Of a DNA stretch of 64,000 nt, positions 1 through 11,555 are shown piece by piece; positions within the stretch are counted from its first letter, which is position 1, and each line of letters starts with the position of its first letter. The notes below the pieces were generated by a model. It saw only the letters and a program-made list of their open reading frames with translations, was not told the origin of the DNA and did not search any database. The stretch is from assembly GCA_013400115.1 (NCBI GenBank), contig VXBP01005607.1, positions 357,839-421,838 on the forward strand, in the 5' to 3' direction. The position numbers and the translations under genes were made by a program. Source of the DNA: Rhinopomastus cyanomelas. Its lineage: Eukaryota > Chordata > Aves > Bucerotiformes > Rhinopomastidae.

Positions 1-125
1 GACCTCAAAAGATCAGCTAGCTCAAACCCCTGCTGCAGCAGGACCACCTAGACCAAGTCACACAGGCACATGTCCAGGTGGGTTTTAAATGTCTCCAGAG
101 GAGGAGACTCCACAACCCACCTTGA
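1..125 (-). mobile_element. CR1 LINE 3' fragment, cut by window edge
   Basis: The plus strand reads as the complement of a CR1 3' end: AAAGATCA, then CTAGACCAAGTCACACAGG, then the TTTAAATGTCTCCAGAGGAGGAGACTCCACAACCC block. The tail lies before base 1. It belongs to the abundant subgroup of this window and is in the same orientation as JAZF1. Confidence 0.85.
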
Positions 126-974
126 CAAGCCTATTAAACCGTCTCCTGGGAGACACAATTGTTGAAATAAAAACTGGAACACAATTCTAACGTGAACTTT
201 CTGCAGTCACTGGAGGAAGCAGATCTTCAGGAGATGAGAAAAGTTGTTGTAGGAGAGGGAACAAAAAGGCAAATGTAAGCAGAGGGCACATGCCAGCCGC
301 TCCTGAGGAAGTAGAGGGGAGGTGCAGAAAATTAACTGCTGCGTTTGGACTTCCCACCAAAACCACGAATGGGCTGTTTCAGGGGACTAACCCAAACAGA
401 GTCTGCAGATAAACACATGTCTACCTCATTACCTCAGAAGAGCCTTCAAGAGCACACTTTGCTGAGTATTTCTGCTTCTCCATGAATAATCTCATTCATG
501 CAGAAGAAGGTGCTACACATACACGTGCAATACCTGCAGCACTTGTGTGTGTCAGCTTGGAAACTGCTCAGCTCTGTCTGCAAATTTGCCCCGTAGTCTT
601 TTGGCACAGATTTTTACTGCAAAACTTAACCAACATTCTCTGCGGCCAAACCACCTTGAACTGTTTCTTATCAAATTTCACGAGCCAAGTGGGTTTGAGC
701 CCAGTCAATACATGGAGGAGAGATTGTAATATTAAATGATGTTTTGGTGAAAACCTGCAACAGCAGCTGAAGAGGGTCAGGAAATGCTGGGACTCATCAG
801 TAAGGATGTGCACGAAGGTGATTGGGATTCAGGCAGCTGCTGGCTTCACCTGAGGCAAGATCACCATCACCTAGCAAGATGAGCAGTACACGGAAAATGG
901 GACCCAAAACATTAGTAAGGTTTATCTTTCTGCTGCAAAGAAGAATGGGAAACAGCCATATATAAAATGGGCAC
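126..974. other. Intronic DNA without recognised features
   Basis: AT-moderate unique-looking sequence. The short open frames here (about 480-740 on the plus strand and several on the minus) have no recognisable protein content, no splice context and strongly overlapping alternatives on both strands. I see no repeat or regulatory pattern worth naming. Confidence 0.5.
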
Positions 975-1424
975 TCTTTCTGTAAAGAATTTCTTCCTAA
1001 TACCAAATCCAAACCTCCGCTGCCTCAACTTCACACCATTTCCACTGCTTCTGCCATTAGTTACTAAGGAGAAGAGGCCAACACCCACCTCTCTACACCT
1101 TTCAGGTAGTTGTAGAGGGCAATGAGGTCCCCCCCCCAGCCTGAAATGCAGGCCTTGGCACTTCATACAACTGGCCTCGGCCCATCAATCCAACGTGTCG
1201 AAGTCCCTCTGTTGAGCTTTCCTGCCCTTGAGCAGATCAGCACTTCCATACAGTCCAAACAAGACTGGCCCCCAAACTGGTCCCTGTGGGACACCACTGG
1301 TGCCTGGCTGCCAGTTAGTTGTGATTTCACAACCCTCTGGGAATAGCCACCCAGTGAAGAGTACATTTGTCTACACCACGAGTCGCTAGTTTCTCCAGAA
1401 GAAAGCTGTGGGAGACCGTGTTCA
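975..1424 (-). mobile_element. CR1 LINE fragment, older subfamily, ORF2 end and 3' UTR
   Basis: On the plus strand this reads in antisense through the region around the ORF2 end: AGAATTTCTTCCTAATACC, then TTTCAGGTAGTTGTAGAGGGC, then GGGACACCACTGGTG, then GAAGAGTACATTTGTC and TTTCTCCAG near the right end. These blocks and their order match CR1 of a subfamily different from the dominant group here. It is diverged and broken by stops, with no 3' tail. The right limit is where similarity stops after GCTGTGGGAGACCGTGTT. Confidence 0.75.
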
Positions 1425-2843
1425 CACAGAATTAATCCTGCAGCATTCTCCCTGGATGCAGGGGAAGGTTTTCCTGCAGGACTTGAGTGCTGTGTAGGCA
1501 CTGTGAGGCTGAAATGCATGACCATTTACATTCTCTACATGGTTTCCCTCAAACAGATCTTGCCCAACTATCCTTGGATTTATCACCTTGCTAGTCGACT
1601 GCCATATATACACACTTGAAAGAAGGAGACTGGCATCAGCCAGTACCAGCCACGTGAGCTGCCTACCTAAAATTAGCCTGCTGGCTTCCCCGTGCTCCCT
1701 GTGCAGGCACCACACCACCAGAAAGAGAACTTAGCTGCTGCAGCACTAGGAGCAGCTCATCTATGGAAGTTATAAACATCACAGAGCTAAATCCTGTGCC
1801 AAGTAAACACTGTAAACATTCTGTAGTTATCAGGAAAATCTCAATGCTTACGTTAGGTCCAGAGAAACTCCCAAGATTGTAGAAACAGAAGCTCTGGGAT
1901 GAAGCTCATGCAATGCAACTCAGTTGATAGTTTTAAAACTATCTTCAAGAATTAGTGTATGTTTTTTTGCTACCAAGCTGTGGAACAGGTTTCCAACGGG
2001 CAACTTGAAACAGAGGGCGTAGAAAGCAGAAGCTGGTATTATTTATAACCTGGCAGAGGGGACTAACTGAAAATATATATAAATAATAAAAATAAAATTA
2101 TTTCAGTGGACAGATATCGACTTTTTTTCTTTAGTATTTGATGCAACCTGTTCCAAAGAGCACACTGCTAGCCAACACTCCTGAAAGATGTGCAAAGTTA
2201 CGCTACCTGATCACATCATGATTTATCCTTCCCAGGAGGAGCTGTACAAGAAGTAAATGAAAAGAAAGCAGAAATTCCTAGACAGCTGCAGGATGCCAAG
2301 GAAATGAATCAGCTTGGTTCAAATCAGAGATAAGAAAATCTGACTTCTAAAATTTGCTGTATTACATTAGGACTGGTGGCTGTTCTCAATAAGCTCCCCT
2401 TTTCCATACCCAGGGGTGCACTGAACAACCAATTCCTTTCAGAACTGCCCATTTACTCATCAATACTAAAACAATAAATACTTTTTATGAAACATGTAGT
2501 ACAGGAATTTATCAAAGCGAGGATGCTCATGTGATTTCCTGCTAGGAATATATTGACCCTATTAATTACAAAACAGAACAGCTGAATTACGTGCACTTAG
2601 ATTATTAGAAGGAAACACTGGTACATAATCTGTATCAGAATCAGCTGACAAGACCTCTCCCTAATGTAAACCAGACTGATCCGAGCCAAGAGATCTGGTT
2701 CAGCACAGTAGGCAACATTCAGTTTCTCTAACAAGCTGCAAAAATTGCCCAGGAATTTTGTACCTTGGAAAACCACTGGAATACTTGGCTTTGAAGAAAA
2801 CAGAGATCACTTTTTTCCTACATAGTTTTGTAATCACAGATTA
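1425..2843. other. Intronic DNA, AT-rich, no gene
   Basis: No coding signal. There is a TA-rich run at about 2068-2100. A short stretch near 1978-2010 (TGTGGAACAGGTTTCC) resembles a decayed CR1 word but is too short to call. Confidence 0.5.
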
Positions 2844-2900
2844 GAATCACAGAATCATCAGAGCTGGAAAGGACCTCCAGGATCATCAAGTCCAGCCCTC
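2844..2900 (-). mobile_element. CR1 LINE 3' tail fragment
   Basis: AATCACAGAATCATC followed by GAGCTGGAAAGGACCT and GATCATCAAGTCCAGCCC is the complement of a CR1 3' end. Only about 57 bp remain; the body is missing, as expected for extreme 5' truncation. Confidence 0.75.
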
Positions 2901-3019
2901 AGGAAAATAATGTCTACACAACGACAGCAGCTGAACATTTCTCCTTGCCCACTTGTTTACCTCTTAATTCAATCTCTCCTAACAAAACTAATAAAAAGAG
3001 GGGCAAGAATCTGGTCCTT

Positions 3020-3079
3020 GTGCAGGGGGGTTGGACTCGATGATCTCTTGGGTCCCTTCCAACCCCTAACATCCTGTGA
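3020..3079 (+). mobile_element. CR1 LINE 3' tail fragment, opposite orientation
   Basis: GGTTGGACTCGATGATCTC, then TTGGGTCCCTTCCAACCCC, then TAACATCCTGTGA is a CR1 3' end in the plus orientation. It shares its diagnostic tail with the inserted piece at 12373-12429, so the two belong to one minor subgroup. It faces the fragment at 2844-2900. Confidence 0.78.
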
Positions 3080-3409
3080 AATAGGCACTGTACTATGTGC
3101 AGACCTCTCTCAGAGGTGCATCAGGGGTCTTTTTTGCACATGTGGTGGCTCTGGTAAGGTTTGTTTGTTATTGCAGTAATTTCAGCAGCGAGTTTTAAAG
3201 TTACTATCCTCTGCTTTAGCAAAGAGTTTGGAAACAAATGCCCTAAAATATTGTAGAGATTGGATACCAAGTGCAAATAAGCAAAAGCACAAAGCTTTTC
3301 TGCTTTTGTCTTAGGGATTCTTCACAATGCCTCAGTATCTTTTGTTCTGCAAAAGCTGTAAAATGGAATTGCTAGTTTATTTGGGGTAAATGAAACAGTA
3401 GGTACTTAC

Positions 3410-3606
3410 CTGTAGGAGTACTACTGCGAAATGAAGAGGAGGGAGTGATTGGAGGGGTAACTGGAGGAGTAAGGCTTCCACTGCTGTGGCGAGGTGGAGT
3501 AGATACATTCCCACGGGATACTGTGCTTGACAAAGTCAGAGAGAGTTTTGGCTGAACCTTTTTCTTCGAAGACTCCTGCTCACGTCGAGCTGCATCAGTC
3601 ATAAAT
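3410..3606 (-). CDS. JAZF1: JAZF1 exon 3 (internal coding exon, 197 bp)
   Basis: On the minus strand the acceptor is TTGTTCTAG and the donor CAG|GTAAGTACC, both strong. The first base completes the Arg codon from exon 2; 65 whole codons follow (FMTDAARREQ... to ...SSTPT), and a final G starts a Gly codon continued in exon 4, outside the window. This is the linker between the N-terminal zinc finger and the C-terminal finger pair, human residues about 63-129. It has a basic KKK patch and a Ser/Thr-rich stretch with five Thr-Pro dipeptides (STPP, LTPP, VTPP, ITPS, STPT), potential sites for proline-directed kinases. No zinc-finger residues lie in this exon. In human endometrial stromal tumours the JAZF1-SUZ12 fusion joins just after the equivalent exon. 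Reading continues open into both introns, so the exon limits rest on splice signals and the JAZF1 match. Confidence 0.97.
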
Positions 3607-4153
3607 CTAGAACAAAGACAGTCATGAGGGTGAGAGGCTTCAAACACTATCCACGAGCAAGTTTTAGGTAAAGTAAGTATTTTTCACTCTCAGTGACCAA
3701 ACGAAGCTTCAAACTCAGCCATGACAAGTTCCTCTGCAACACACACATTTCATGAATACAAACTTCATCTACAGTTTTATTTTGGTGTTCAAGCTCTGGA
3801 CCACTGACTTCTGCTTTTGAGAGAGAACTTGTATTAGATGTTTGCATATTAATTGTAAAGATCCTACAGACATCAGCACTGATAAAAATGTTGGGGGCAA
3901 ACATACTGAATCTGAAGATGAGAAAGGACAGTATGAATGACATTGTGTAGATACACTACTTCCAGCTTTGTCTGAATCCTCTAAAGAAAGGTTTATCTTA
4001 CGTTGTCTGACGTAACTGATGTCCATTGCAAAGGTGGTGGCACCTCAGTGAAAACATACTTAAGGAGTGGGGAAAGGAGGTAGGAAATGACAGAGGGAGA
4101 GAGGAGAAGACAGAGGAGCAAACAACTGCGGGAATGAGAGAACAAGGGCAAGA

Positions 4154-4342
4154 TGAGAAGGAACTTCTTAATGGGGAGGATGACAGAGCACCGGAACAGG
4201 CTGCTCAGGAAGGGTTGTGGAGCCTTCTTCTCTAGAGATGTTTAGAGCCTGCCTGGACTTGGTCTAGGTGGTCCTGCTGTGGCGTGGGGATTGGACTAGA
4301 TGGTCTTTCGAGGCCCCTTCTAATCCCTAATGTTCTGTGATA
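4154..4342 (+). mobile_element. CR1 LINE 3' fragment
   Basis: Runs from GAGAAGGAACTTCTTAATGG through GGACTTGGTCTAGGTGG and GGATTGGACTAGATGGTC to the tail CCCTAATGTTCTGTGAT. It has an intact 3' end, is 5' truncated and belongs to the dominant subgroup. It lies about 550 bp upstream of JAZF1 exon 3 in antisense orientation to the gene. Confidence 0.88.
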
Positions 4343-5388
4343 CAGCATTTTTATGAAAGTTAGTGTTTAAAAAGCAGAGATCCACAGTAACAGCTCAGCT
4401 TTAAATTCCTCTTCCCCAACCACGGGTGCAGGTATTGCTGAAAACAGATCCCAAACAGCAGTCTAAACTGCATTCAAGAAAAAAAAAAGGAGTAACAGCA
4501 TCTTAATAAACCAAGCACTCAGTACACATTTGCTTTCCTCTAACAGGAAATGCCTAATTCACTGGTTTTGGAATTTGTGCTGTGATGTATGCTTGCTTCT
4601 GGATGGGAAGCCTTATTGCTTAAGAAAATGTTATGGCAACATTATAAATCCTTGAGAACTTGGAAGATAACCTCAAACGTGAGGTTATATGAAAAGCAGC
4701 AGCACGCTGCTATTTAATAAACTGAGCCACAAATAACAATGTTAAAATATATTGAGGTGTAACCACCCTGGTTGACGTCCATAAAAATCAGGAAAACTTG
4801 AAGTTGTAGCTGAAACTTCTCCCTGTCCTGTGAACTCGCTCCCGTTGGGGCTGAGCGTGTCAGCTGTGTTCCAAAGTGTCACCTGTCACCTACGCTGAGA
4901 TACACAGCAGCCTGTTGAGCTGCCATGTTCCTGTATCTCAAGTATGGAATTAACCTTTTCAGAGCCAAGCAGTCGCATGTTTGCTGAAGCACCAGTAGCT
5001 TTACGGCTTGAAAAAGGAAACCTGTCTAAATGGGTTAAAATAAAGCCTTTTCAGTATTTTAACTGTAGTATCACACTTGTGGCCTAACTACGGTGCCATT
5101 CATTGAGGCTTACAACACAGGCATTTTAACGATGGCTACTGAATGCCATTTCCAACTAAGGTTTTCATTTTCATGTTGAAAGTACATTATGGCTGCAACA
5201 TCAAGTGCTCAGGAATTAAACAAGCTGGAATTAAGGCTGAATGCTGGCCTCCAAGTCACCCAATGACATACAAGTTTTCTTGCCTCATTTAAATGCTCAA
5301 GATGTGTGGGAAACAGAAAATGAACTGTAACTAATAAAGGATTCTGTAAGAGCATTTAGATTAAATCCCATCTCCCTGCTTAATAATG
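4343..5388. other. Intronic DNA, possible CRE-like site
   Basis: Unique-looking AT-rich sequence without coding content. The only notable word is TGACGTC at 4773-4779, seven of eight bases of a cAMP-response element; a single short match like this is weak evidence. Confidence 0.35.
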
Positions 5389-5790
5389 TCACAGAACATT
5401 AGGGATTGGAAGGGATGTTGAAAGATCATCGAGTTCAATCATGCCCCCACCAGAGCAGGAGCCTCTGCTGTCCAGGCACGTTTTAGACATCTCCAGAGAA
5501 GGAGACTCCACAACTCCTCTGGCCAGCCTGTTCCAGGGCTCTGTCACCCTCACTGTGAAGAAGTTTCTTCTCATATTTACGTGGAACCTGCTGCATCCCA
5601 GCTTACACTCACTGATCCTTGTGTGATTAGATAACACTGAGCAGAGCCTGGCTCCATCATCCCTGACACCTGCCCTTTATATATTTATCAACATTAATGC
5701 GGTCACCCCTCAGTCTCCTTTTCTCCAAGCTAAAGAGACCCAGCTCCCTCAGCCTTTCCTAATAAGGGAGATGCTCCACTCCCTTCCGCA
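5389..5790 (-). mobile_element. CR1 LINE 3' fragment (about 400 bp)
   Basis: Starts with TCACAGAACATTAGGGATTG, then reads the complement of the CR1 3' UTR and the ORF2 C-terminal coding end, up to AGGGAGATGCTCCACTCCC. It has an intact 3' end, 5' truncation and several base changes, and belongs to the dominant subgroup. The antisense ORF of about 80 codons at 5389-5637 is a relic of the CR1 ORF2 C-terminus, not a host gene. Confidence 0.92.
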
Positions 5791-8637
5791 TCAGGAAAGA
5801 CCCCACTCCTTACAAAGAAATCTCTCTACATCCACTTTTTCTTTCCTTGCCCTTTCAACCTTCCTAATAATTGACTGTGGGTACAATGATTTCTTCAAGT
5901 TCTAGCAGCAACTTTAATAAACAGGAGTAAAATATAGTATTTCTCCCTCCTCACATCCCCTGGAAGGGTTCATGCATTTTTATTGAAACTTTCCCAAGAA
6001 ATTCAGCCTGCAGGAGGCATCCAGCATGGAAAATTTCAGCCCCAATAGCTAAATGCTGGCAATATAATAAGCAACTGACACAGTCTTATAATGGAAAGTG
6101 TTGCACAAACTTCCATATAGATGGCAACGTAATGCAAACTGCAATAGCTGCTGTTACCAGCATTAAAAAACTCCAAAGGCCATGTTCAGATGGAAAAAAG
6201 CCCTTCCCAACTCAAACCTTTGCAAACTGTAGGAGTCCCACTGCCCCCAGAAGCTCTGGAATCAAGAACAAAGAATGCAGAATGCTGTTTCCTTGAGCCC
6301 TTGGGCTGTACGTGCCCCCATATGACTCACATCATGTCATCAGAGTTAGTTTATCATAAAATTCTTAAAGTACACAACTCTAAGACAACTTAAGAGCTCC
6401 AGACTTACACTCCCAGACTGAGTAAGGGTAGTTACTAAAGCAAGTTGCAGATAAATAGCAAGTTTTTACTTGAAATCTCAACTGAAAGGAAAAAAAAAAG
6501 CCAAACAGGTCGCCCTTCAGAATATATCCTCTTAATAATGTCCCTAAAGGTAGGAGCTGCCCTTTCTTCTCTTCCTTGCTGTTGGTGATGAATGAAGACA
6601 GCCCTGCTCAGACCTGATCTGTTCCTACATCCACAGACATTAACACCAACAGTGAAACAGGTGACTTGGTCCCTCAGGGGATGTGACTATTAATTTCCTA
6701 CATTTGGGTTGTTCATGAGCCACTCTCCAAACATATGCAAATTCCATTTACCACCTCTACTTTGAAGAGGTATTGGGAGGATTCAGTTCTCAAGACAGGA
6801 CCCCATTTCAGTAGAATGGGACTGTGGACCCTGGAATGTAACGGTCCTTGAGTAAGTCCCTTGGTCAGGAAGTGTCCTCCACACCTTTTGCTGCCTTCGC
6901 AAGCAAAAGACAAAGCGACACAGTTTGTTGGACCTAGTGCTGGGAAGAGGAGACAACTGTTCAGCTGAACGAAGGAGAAGACTGGTGAAATCTAACTGGG
7001 AGCTCAGCAGTAGGCTGTCTTCTCTCCTGAGAAGGATGTGAAAGGTTTTTCTCAGTTGAGCTCCACAAAACTTGACCAAAGCAGAGACAATCAATGGCCC
7101 CAGAAATGCCTTGCTACACTATTTATATGCTAATGAAGAAATAAATGTAGGAGCAAGTTTCATACCATTCATTAACTCAAATGATGGGATGAACACCCTT
7201 GAGCACTCTCACGTGCTGTCCTTTGTAGTGCAGGGACACAGAAATATTCTGCAGCTCTGTGAAGACCTCTCTTGCTTCACAGAACCTTTCAAGCACTCTT
7301 TTTCTTTAGAGACCTTCCATTACTGTTTTAGCAAAACCCTAAATGAAATGTCAGTGTGAAAAAGCCTCACTAAGATGTGTGTATAAGCACACACAGTCCT
7401 CCTCACTATTTCGGTTACAGGGCATAACACAGTGCTAAAGCATGATTTAACACACCTGTCTTTTGCTTGACTTGGTTTTTTTTTCTGATTTCCCAAAACC
7501 CATCAAAAAATGGGGAAGAAACAGAACAGTAACGTGGTCAGCACAGATGCAGTCGTACTTCAGATTTTTCATTCATAATGAAAATTCATTCCTTATCCCC
7601 AAGATTGATGATGGGGACTGGAGAAGAAGCCCACATCATCTTTCTGTGGTTGTTAAAATAAACAAATGACATTTCTGTGTTTAAAAGAAACAGAATTAGA
7701 GCTCACTGGAATCAACTGAGAAGAGTAAGTCATTTCCAAAACATTAGAAACATATTGCCAGTCCTCTTCCTTTCCCCTCCCACTCCTTTCCCAGTTTTTT
7801 CCACCCTACTTAGAAGTAAATGAGCGAGCCTCAGAAAGGAGCTGCAGCTTCAAACTTCTGTAGTTTGCACTGAGCAGAGGCAACAGTTAGGTACTTCGGG
7901 AAGTTATTAGCAGGAAGGTAAATGCTGTTGGGTATGATATTGTCACCTGTGCTGCTAATAAACAAGAGTTAAGAAGTGGTGATAACCCTCTCAAGCACAT
8001 CTGACCAGAGGGCTCACTGTGCTGTGCTTTGTCTTGACATCAACTTAGTTCTTACTGAACCAACTCCAGAGTTCTGCTGTTGGCAAAAGAAGATCATTTA
8101 CACTTACTTGCACTTGGGACAGATTTTCAAAACAGCACAGCAGATCCCTGCTTTAGTGTAAGGAAGCAGCTGTCACTTTAGAAATCATCTTCCCTGCATT
8201 TCCTAACAGGCTTAGTAGGATATTCATCAGCCTTGGCTTTGTTGATGGCCATTAACGAGCAAAGCAGTCATCGCCTGCTGCTCACAGCTGATACTTTATG
8301 GATTAGTGCTTCACCAGTTGTTGGACTATAACATCACGAGTCCTTACATTTCAGTTCACATCCTTGTTAATATAGAGGAATAATGTAATGTCACACAGCT
8401 GTAAAGCGTTAGAATGAGAATCTCAGCAGACATGAATAATGTGAAATACAATAGAGTGTTTATAATTCTAAAGTATTTTTAAAACAACCCACACACAGTT
8501 TTAAAAAATGCACACTTGAAAGTGTTTCAATCTGCATCATATATACAAACCCACAAAAGTTATCTTCTTGGTATGAAGTTACTATCCTGACTAAAGATGG
8601 TCTCACATAGGAGAGTATCAACAGTACCTGTTCAATA
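5791..8637. other. Intronic DNA without genes
   Basis: About 2.8 kb of unique-looking sequence. The open frames (for example 6783-7094 minus and 7072-7359 plus) overlap on opposite strands and show no family resemblance. One perfect AP-1 word, TGACTCA, occurs at 6323-6329. Nothing else stands out. Confidence 0.45.
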
Positions 8638-8858
8638 ATCACAGAACATTAGGGATTGGAAGGGACCTTGAAAGATCATCTAGTCCAATCCCCCTGCCAG
8701 AGCTGGACCACCCAGACCAAGTCGCACAGGAACACATCCAGGTCCATCCTCCTGACACCCACCCTTCACATATTCATAAACATTATTGAGGTCATCCCTC
8801 AGTCCCCAATACTTCAAGATAAAGAGACCCAGCTCCCTCAGCCTTTCCTCATAAAGGA
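8638..8858 (-). mobile_element. CR1 LINE 3' fragment with internal deletion
   Basis: The tail TCACAGAACATTAGGGATTG leads into the usual block through AACACATCCAGG, then jumps at about 8743 to CATCCTCCTGACACCCACC, which in the related copy at 11675-12236 lies about 200 bp further on. It then continues to CTCAGCCTTTCCTCATAAAGG. The missing middle indicates a later deletion or a rearranged insertion. Confidence 0.88.
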
Positions 8859-10560
8859 ACCTATAATTTATTCAAGTTTAAATATTCTAAATGCTGCTAT
8901 TTCACATCTTATGACTTAAGACTGTTCCAGGCTCTCACAAACGTGAATGAATTGCAAAATTCTTCTTTATTTTAGGAGAAAAGCGTGAGGGAGTTAAACT
9001 GCAGCTACTTTTTTATCTGTAGAAACTGTAAGCTTTATTAAATTTCCAATCTCTTTGGAGAAGATGGAATTAAGCTGCTCATAGAATTAGAAAAGAGGTC
9101 TGCATCGCTTAAGTCTGACTTGACTCTCGTAACAGTTCCAACGTGGGACTAAGTAGCATAGCAGTCCTGGTCTGGCTCTCTGCACAGGCTCCAGTATTGT
9201 CAAACTGCCTCGTTCTTGGAGGACACTTCACTTTGAGACATACTTAACCTAAAATGTAGTATTTTTTCCATTGCTGGCCCACCCTCTTTCCTTCTTAAAG
9301 AGGTTATTATAACTATTTATGTAAAAATAATGTCTTCCAGTCAGCCCCACAGAGAAACAGATCTGTATATGCATGTCATGCATGGGTGGGCTTGGTTTGG
9401 CTTTATTGATGCCTCACGGACTTTTAAGAAGCAGGGAGCTGAAATGTCAGATATTTTATTCCTTTAATGTTCCCTTTATGTCTGGATATTCCTGTGCCAT
9501 TTCACACTGATTTCTTCTGAGAATTCAAGTCAACACACCCAAGACTGGATTTATCACTCAAGAATTTAAAAGCAGATACTGTCACAAAGCATTGTTTAAA
9601 TCCTAGAAGGATGCTGAATATCAATCTGCATAGGAAAGCCAACCTTCAATAGTTTACACAGTAGTTGTCAAACATTTTTTCAATTTCATTTAACATATTT
9701 TTCTCTCCTAGGGATCCACCACTCTGTATGCTGTATACAGAGATATACTGCCTGCACTGGCTTCTCCAGCAGCACTGATACAGTAAGCAACCCAGAATAC
9801 CCATACAACAAAATGTAGTAAAAAGAAGCTGTGGTAACAAGCTCTATAATGACTTAATCTTTAAAAGCTATAGATGCTGGTTTTCTTTCAAACACAAAGC
9901 CACCAAAGTCACTTACAATGCAAATGCTGTTTGGCTTCATTTTTAAAGAAACACTAAAATCTGTTTGGGAGGACGCAGATACAGAAGAATAGGATCCTCC
10001 CTCTGAGAAAAAGCATTCAGCTCAAAAGATGCTCTCCCAATATTAAAACTGAAGATTTAGATGGAGAAGCATTTTTTAAAAACCAATTCATAAATCTGTA
10101 TTCAGAAGACTGGGTGGAGTAAGGCTTATAATGGAAAATTGCAGCAATCTTAACATTAGGAATGTGAAATGTCTGTTCTTAATAAGCCAAATTTTCAGGC
10201 ATCGAGAGCTGTTTGGAAGGATGATAGAAACTGAGAAACGACCCAGCCCCACTAGAACGGCAAGCTGAACATTCCACAGTCCTTTGGACTCTGCAGTGAG
10301 TCACGCATCCATAAAACAGACAATAGGCAAGCTTCCTCCTAGAAGGCAAGAGAGTTCAGGTGAAGGTAGACAAGGGAAAGTGGAGAAGGAAGAAGATAAC
10401 CATTATATTTGCTTTTGATCTTTCATACAAAAGGAAGAACAAACTCTCATTTCTGCAATTACGTGCTATTTTAAAAATCTACCTTTGACAGTTTAAGCTG
10501 ATTTGCCTGGAGGGACAACTGACTGATGAAGTTAACAGTTCATTTTGTAATCGCTGTATT
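8859..10560. other. Intronic DNA without genes
   Basis: AT-rich, no repeats recognised, no coding content. I see no regulatory pattern clear enough to name. Confidence 0.45.
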
Positions 10561-10937
10561 AGTAGCTCAACGTGGGGGGGAAGTACCTAAGATTCAAGAA
10601 TAGCTCTCAAAGTCCCATTTTTCATCCGTGAGGTATAAAAGCAGAACATGGATTTGCATTTTGAAGATTTTTTTTCCCCCCCAGTCAGTCTCGGGGTGTG
10701 CGACTGCACCAGCCTCAGCCATGTACGTGAGAGTTTCGTGCAGTCTAACAGCAACAGTTCCCTCACCGTCCCTTGCCGGCAGCAACGCTCCCACCTCCAG
10801 CTCAGAGAGCGATCTGATGAAACCAGTGAAACCCTGCTAAGATGCGGAAGAGAAGGACTGACATCTGAATAACTAACAATGCGCTGCCTCTCAGGCAGAC
10901 AGCAGGGAAGTTCCTCCAGTGCTGTTTGATGTGCTTT

Positions 10938-10962
10938 GCCGGCGTTATTGCCGAACGCCGGC
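10938..10962. other. CpG-rich hairpin followed by T4
   Basis: GCCGGCGTT at 10938-10946 and its perfect complement AACGCCGGC at 10954-10962 enclose a 7-nt loop, with TTTT directly after. The shape resembles a bacterial terminator, but this is a vertebrate intron, so that function is not implied. The four intact CpGs in the two arms are unusual in methylated intronic DNA. Confidence 0.6.
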
Positions 10963-11040
10963 TTTTCATTAGGTAGGGGGGAAAAAACCCCAAAGCTGTG
11001 ATGCAGCCTGGCCCGGCGAGGTTACGAACGCGCCCTAACA

Positions 11041-11460
11041 CAATGATTGAAGAGAAAATAGATGGTGTAATACAGAAAGGCCTGAGACTCGCAAGTGGAA
11101 AAAAGTATAAATGACTATTTTAATTAATTTCCTAATGTAAAACGCAGCTGCAGTAACGTTGGCAAGTGTCACCTGCCCGTTGTAAGTTCGTTAAATGAAA
11201 TCATGCTCTTTAATTGGCTCTTAATGTACAAAAGTATGTTTTATTTACTTTTTATTACAATATCAGCATTTTAGCTTTCAGTTTGCTTGTGCAAAAGCTT
11301 TATAAATTACTTGAATCGCTTAAACCCAAATACTATAATCTGCAGTTACAATGTCCTGGGTTCAGTTTCTACAATTAAATGCCTTTTTTGTGGACTCCCG
11401 CTGCTATGTGAACTAGCTGTAGGCCATTAAAATAATGAGTCCGGACTGAGTCATCTGATC
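11041..11460. promoter_or_regulatory. Candidate conserved noncoding element / enhancer
   Basis: Repeat-free sequence dense in developmental transcription-factor words: TTTAATTAATTT near 11120, the E-box CACCTG in GTGTCACCTGCCC near 11170, TTTAATTGG near 11210, and a perfect AP-1 site TGAGTCA at 11447-11453 abutting the palindrome AGTCCGGACT (11438-11447). It sits between the CpG-rich hairpin and the CpG-dense block. Conservation cannot be tested here, so this is inference from composition and words. Confidence 0.35.
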
Positions 11461-11555
11461 TCAGCCTTGGTGCAAAGCCTGAGGAAAAAGGGCTTAGCCC
11501 ACAATTCCCGGTCTGTTTACCAGACTAAGCAGCAGACTGCTGGAAGCCTTATCCC

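Larger units (their letters stand above)
1..3409 (-). other. JAZF1: JAZF1 intron 3, 5' part
   Basis: Sequence downstream of exon 3 in gene direction. It begins with the donor GTAAGTACC (revcomp of 3401-3409) and runs off the left edge, so exon 4 is not present. It contains CR1 pieces at 1-125, 975-1424, 2844-2900 and 3020-3079. The rest is unique-looking AT-rich DNA without supportable coding potential. In human, this intron is where JAZF1-SUZ12 fusion breakpoints fall. Confidence 0.93.

Noticed and set aside
1978..2010. CR1 fragment
   Set aside because: Only one CR1-like word with no ordered neighbours; too weak to list.
3647..4026. Minus-strand frames of 85-98 codons upstream of exon 3 as an extra JAZF1 exon
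   Set aside because: JAZF1 exons 2 and 3 join directly with matching phase; these frames have no JAZF1-like content and no fitting splice pair.
10938..10966. Rho-independent terminator
   Set aside because: The hairpin plus T run fits the shape, but this is a vertebrate intron; bacterial termination does not apply.
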